Below, one piece after another: positions 12,001-18,000 of a stretch of 64,000 bases of DNA. The first letter of the stretch is position 1. Every line of letters starts with the position of its first letter. The translations under genes and the position numbers were made by a program. The notes beneath the pieces are model-generated. The model was given only the letters and a program-made list of their open reading frames with translations, did no database searches and was not told the origin of the DNA. This stretch comes from Verrucomicrobiota bacterium (lineage in GTDB: Bacteria; Verrucomicrobiota; Lentisphaeria; JABSQK01; JAJFLO01): positions 40,863 through 104,862 of the forward strand of contig JAJFLO010000188.1 in the NCBI GenBank assembly GCA_021772675.1, in the 5' to 3' direction.

Positions 12001-15000
12001 CCTAACAATAGCACAAGCCCTTCTACGATCATCCACCCCCTGCTACAGCAAAACACATCCAACCTTTCGGAACAACGCTTCAGTTCGACGTTTACAGGCC
12101 AGGAGTTTTTCTTGGCAGATCATGTTGTGCAAGGTCAAAAGGTCTTACCCAAATTTGCGTATCTTGAGATGGCCCGAGCGGCAGTAGAACAAGCAGCAGG
12201 CTCTCTGGCAGATGATCAAACGGAAATCCAATTGAAGAATGTGATTTGGGCGCAACCGATTATAACCAATGGTCATGCACAAGCAGTCCATATTGGACTT
12301 TGTCCGGAAGAGAAAGGACAGATTCGATATGAAATCTACACCGAAGTAGAAAATAGGGAAGAGGAGCCGGTTATTCATTGTCAGGGAATAGCAACCCTCA
12401 ATACTTCCGAGAAACTGCCCCCTCTGGATCTTCCCGGTTTACGAGCCACCATGGACCAAGGGCATTTGAATTCCAAACAATGCTATGACGCCTTTAAGAC
12501 GCCGGATATCGATTACAGTTCTGGCCATCAATGCCTTGAATCAGTCTATATTGGCAAGAATCAGGTGTTAGCGAAATTGTCTATGTCTTCCTCCATTTTG
12601 GAAACTCAAGATCAATATGTGCTGCATCCGAATCTGATGAATTCTGCTCTGCAGGCTTCCATCAACTTAGAACAAAGTAACAATTTATACCTCCCCTTTG
12701 CGCTGGAATCGCTTGACATCATAGGAAAATGTACAGCTTCGATGTGGGCATGGATCCGCTATTCTAACGGCAATGCATCGACAGAGAAGGCGCAGAAACT
12801 CGACATTGATCTCTATGGTGATCAAGGAACAATTTGTCTACGGATGAAAGGACTTTCATCTCGAGTTTTCGAAAGGGAAGCCACTTCTACCGGAATTCTT
12901 GGAACGTTAACGTGTCAACCAATTTGGAAAGAAAAGGCGATTCCCCAAAAAGCGAATTCTCCTGAATACTCGCAGCATCTGGTCATGTTGTGTGAGATAG
13001 ATCCATTGGATATTGATAGGAGTGAGCGAACAGCAAACACCACGAGTAACGATTGGGTTCGGATGCACTCAGAAAGTAAAGATCTGGCCAAACGCTACCA
13101 AGACATTTCGATTCAAGTCTTTGAAACGATCAGGGGGATCCTTGAGAAAATGCCCAAGGGCAATATCCTCATTCAGATTCTTATTCCTTCCAAAATAGAG
13201 GAACAAGTCTTCTCCGGCCTTTCCGGATTGCTCAAAACGGCTCACCTAGAGAATCCTAAAATACTTGAACAACTTATAATCGTAGATCCAGGTGAAACGG
13301 AGGAAGAACTGCATGAGAAACTTAAAGAAAACAGCCGGTGTCCTGAAGACACTCAAATTCGATATCGGAAGGGTCAACGCCAGGTGCTTTTCTGGAAAGA
13401 CATACCCGTTACGGAGGAAGTCGCCCAGATTCCCTGGAAGATGGGGGGAGTCTACCTCATTACGGGAGGTGCCGGCGGGATAGGAATGATTTTTGCCAAA
13501 GAAATCGCACGCTCAACCAAAGACTCGACCCTGATCCTGACAGGCCGTTCTCGTTTAAGCCGAGAAAAGCAAATTCAACTAAAAGAATTAGAGGCCTTGG
13601 GTGCACAAACCAAATACATGCAATGTGATGTGACCCGGAAAGAGACGGTTGTCAATTTAATTCAAAGCGTTCAAGAGAAGTTCGGGAACCTTCACGGCAT
13701 CATCCATAGCGCGGGAGTGATTCGTGACAACTTCATCCTCAAAAAAACAACACAGGAGCTGAAAGAGGTTTTAGCTCCCAAAGTCGCGGGACTGGTTAAT
13801 GTGGACCAAGCCAGTAGGGATCTGCCCCTTGACTTCTTTGTTCTTTTTTCCTCACTGGCAGGGCCTCTGGGCAACATAGGCCAGGCTGATTATGCATGCG
13901 CCAACGCCTTTATGGATGGTTATGCTCGATACCGCAATGATCTAGTGGCTACAAACCAACGCCAAGGTCGGACTCTTTCGATAAACTGGCCATTGTGGAA
14001 AGAAGGGGGTATGCAAGTCGATGAAACCAATGAAAATATGATGAGACAAAGCATGGGGATGATCGCTATGCAAACTCCAACCGGAATCCGGGCCTTTTAT
14101 CAATCTCTGGGCGCTAAAAAGGATCAGGTGATTGTGATTGAAGGGGACCTTACACGGTTAAGGAAGCTTGTGTCAGAAGTTCCATCAGCTGTAAACTCAC
14201 TTTCCACGAAGGCATCCATTCAAGGGGTAGACTTAAAACTGCTTCGTCAAAAAACCTTGAACAACCTCAAAGGTCTTTTTGGAGAAACAATCAAATTAAG
14301 CATGGCCAAAATTGATGCCGAAGAGTCGCTGGAGAGCTATGGGATTGACTCGATCATGATTACTCGGCTGAATCAAAAATTAGAACTGATTTTTAGAGAA
14401 ATCTCAAAAACGTTATTTTTTGAATACCAGACGCTTGCGGCCTTAGCAGACTATTTTATCGGCGAGTACCCCCAAGAATGTATGGCTTGGAGCAAGCTTG
14501 AGCTACCTGTGTCTTCTCGACCCGAAGCGCCTTCAGCGGCTGGGATTTTCAATCATGAGGTTCCTAAAATAACTTCCCTAAGGTCACGAAATGGAAGGGA
14601 GGGGCGATTTTCTCTTCAGGATCCGAGTGAACGGGTTCAAGATCTGATTGCGATAATTGGGATCAGTGGGCGCTATCCGCAGGCAAAGAACCTGGAAGAA
14701 TATTGGAAGAATTTGGAAACAGGCAAGGACTGTATTACGGAGATTCCGGAAGGTCGATGGTCGATGGAAGGATTTTTTCATCCAGATCCGGATGAGGCTG
14801 TAGCCCAAGACAAAAGCTATAGCAAATGGGGCGGTTTTGTAGAAGGCTTTGCTGATTTTGACCCTTTATTTTTTAATATTTCACCTAAAGAAGCGATGAA
14901 TATGGATCCTCAAGAACGATTGTTTATTGAGTCTTGCTGGGAAGTTCTTGAGGATGCAGGCTATACCAAGGAACGACTTGCGGATCAGTTTGATGGCCGG

Positions 15001-18000
15001 GTCGGTGTTTTTGCAGGAATTACCAAAACAGGATTTAATTTATATGGCCCCGATTTAAGGAATCAGGGGGAAAAAATCTATCCTAACACATCGTTTAGTT
15101 CAGTGGCTAATCGGATTTCCTACTTGCTTAATTTACAAGGTCCAAGCATGCCGATAGATACCATGTGTTCGTCCTCATTGACGGCAATTCATGAAGCCTG
15201 TGAACATCTGCATAGGTACGAATGCGAAGCGGCGATAGCAGGCGGGGTTAATTTGTATCTTCATCCGACAAGTTATATTGAACTCTCTGCGCTGCGCATG
15301 CTTTCGGTAAACGGACAATGCAAAAGTTTTGGAGAAGGGAGCAATGGGTTTGTGCCGGGCGAAGGAGTCGGCGTTGTTTTTCTGAAACGCTTATCCCAAG
15401 CGATCACAGACCAGGATCATATTTATGCAGTGATCCGCGGAACAGGTATTAATCACGGTGGCAAAACGAATGGATTTACGGTTCCCAATCCAAACGCTCA
15501 AAGCAAACTTATCAGCGAAACCCTGGACAAAGCGGGCATAAATGCCCGAACTATCGGTTATATTGAAGCCCATGGAACGGGTACCGAACTCGGCGATCCG
15601 ATTGAAATTTCGGGGCTTACCCAGGCATTTTGTAAGGATACTCAGGATACTCAATTCTGTGCCATTGGCTCTGCAAAATCGAATTTAGGCCATTTAGAAT
15701 CGGCGGCAGGGATTGCCGGAGTGACAAAGGTCTTACTGCAATTGAAGCACAAAAAAATTGTTCAAAGCTTGCATGCCAAAGAATTGAATCCTAATATTAA
15801 TTTTGCAAAAACTCCTTTTGTCGTCCAACAAAAGCTTGGCGAATGGAATCGACCTATACTTGAAATAGCTGGTGAAACCCGAGAATATCCAAGGCGAGCC
15901 GGAATCTCATCCTTTGGCGCAGGTGGATCCAACGCACATGTCATTTTGGAAGAGTATGAAGCACAACCGCCGGTAAAATATAGGTCCAATCAGTCTGATA
16001 AGTCCGATCAGACATATCTTATAATCTTATCAGCCAAGAATGAAGACCGCCTTCGTGAAATAGCCAAGAATCTCCATGAATTCATCCTTCATCATTCATC
16101 CTTCATCCTTTCAGAACTTGCCTATACCCTCCAAGTTGGCCGAGAGCCCATGGAAGAACGCCTGGGATTTACTGTGGGCTCAGTTCATGAGCTTACGAAG
16201 AAACTCCAGAGTTTTATTGAGGGGCAAGATAATATTGAAAATCTATACCGCGGACAGGTCAAGCGTCATAAAGAGATGTTGGCTGTTTTTAGAGACGATG
16301 AAGAATTACAAGAAGGCGTTGACAAATGGATTCAACATAAAAAATATGAGAAACTTTTGGACCTATGGGTGAAGGGACTAACTCTTGATTGGAACAAGTT
16401 CTACGGCGACAGGAAACCTAGTCGAATCAGTCTCCCGAGCTATCCTTTTGCCCAAGAACGCTATTGGGTGGCCGGGGGCGGTAATCCAATATCAGTAGTC
16501 CGTAATCTGAAATCGGAAGTTATACATCCTCTGTTACATAAGAACACGTCCAATCTTTCCGAGCAGCGGTTTAGTTCGACCTTTACGAGCCAGGAGTTTT
16601 TCTTCGCTGATCATATCGTAAAAGGGCAAAAGGTCATATTGGGAGTGGCGTATCTTGAGATGGCCCGAGCCGCAGTAGAACAAGCAGCCGAATTTTCAAG
16701 CCATATTCAAGGGATCCGGCTCAAAAACATCGTCTGGGCTCAGCCAATTGAGGTTAATAGCCATGCGAAAGAAGTCCATATTGGTCTCTTTGCAGAAGGG
16801 AATAGTCAGATTATGTTTGAAATCTACACCGAGCCTGAACATTCTGAGGGAGAGTGCGTAATACATAGCCAGGGAGTAGCAACATTGATCTCTTCCAATG
16901 AAGCGCCTCCTCTGGATCTCGCCGACTTGCAGGCAAAAATGAACAAGGGGCACTCCAACGCTGAGCAGGGTTATTCAGTTTTTAAGGCATCCGCTAGTGA
17001 CTGCAGTTCCGGCCATCAATGCGTCAAAGAGCTTTATACCGGCCCGGAACAAGTGCTTGCGAAACTGACTTTGCCTTCGTCAGTTGCAGAGACTCTAGAC
17101 AAATTTGTTCTTCATCCCGGCATTATGGATTCTGTCCTGCAAGCCTCGATAGGCTTAGTCATTCATAACCCGGAGCCGGTAATAAACAACCCTAAACCGA
17201 TTTTACCGTTTGCACTGGACGAACTTGAAATCACAGGTGCATCCACGGCTTCGATGTGGGCCTGGATACGCAGATCCGACGACAACCCGGTAGGGGAAAA
17301 GCGACAGAAACTCGATATCGATCTATGTGATGATCAAGGGACGATTTGCACAAGTCTAAAAGGGATTACTGTACAACTATTGAATGTTGAGAAAGAAATT
17401 AGTGCTGGGGGGAACCGAGGGATTCGCATTGATATTGATCATTATTTAACACAGTTGATTTTCAAGCATCTTAAAGTTCCTGACGATGTTATTAAAATGG
17501 ACATAGAGCTTGAAGATTATGGGATAGATTCTGTTTCGGCCGCGACAATGGTTCATGAAATAAAGCAAAAATTTTCAAATATACCGCAATCACTTTTCCT
17601 GGAATATAAGACTTTAGGTGAAATTAAGAGCTTTATCATGGAAAATAATGTTGGAACAACAAGACTTTCCGATGTCCATGAAAAACACACTGTCAATGGC
17701 CAGGAAGATAACCCTTTTGATATTAAGCAATCCCTAAAAAGCATTCGGAATTCAAAAAACGCATCCGGGAAACGAATATCAAAAAGAGTAAGTCATTGTA
17801 ATATCAGCATTATTGGCATGGCAGGCCAATTTCCCGGCGCCGGCAATATTGATGAATTTTGGGATAACTTGGCTACTGGTAAGGTGACTGTATTAAGACT
17901 ACCGGAAAACAGAATGAGATTAATGAATCTAAGTAAAGATGATCTGCCAGAAGCCGAGGAGATATTTGGCGGATATTTAGATAACATTGAATATTTTGAC

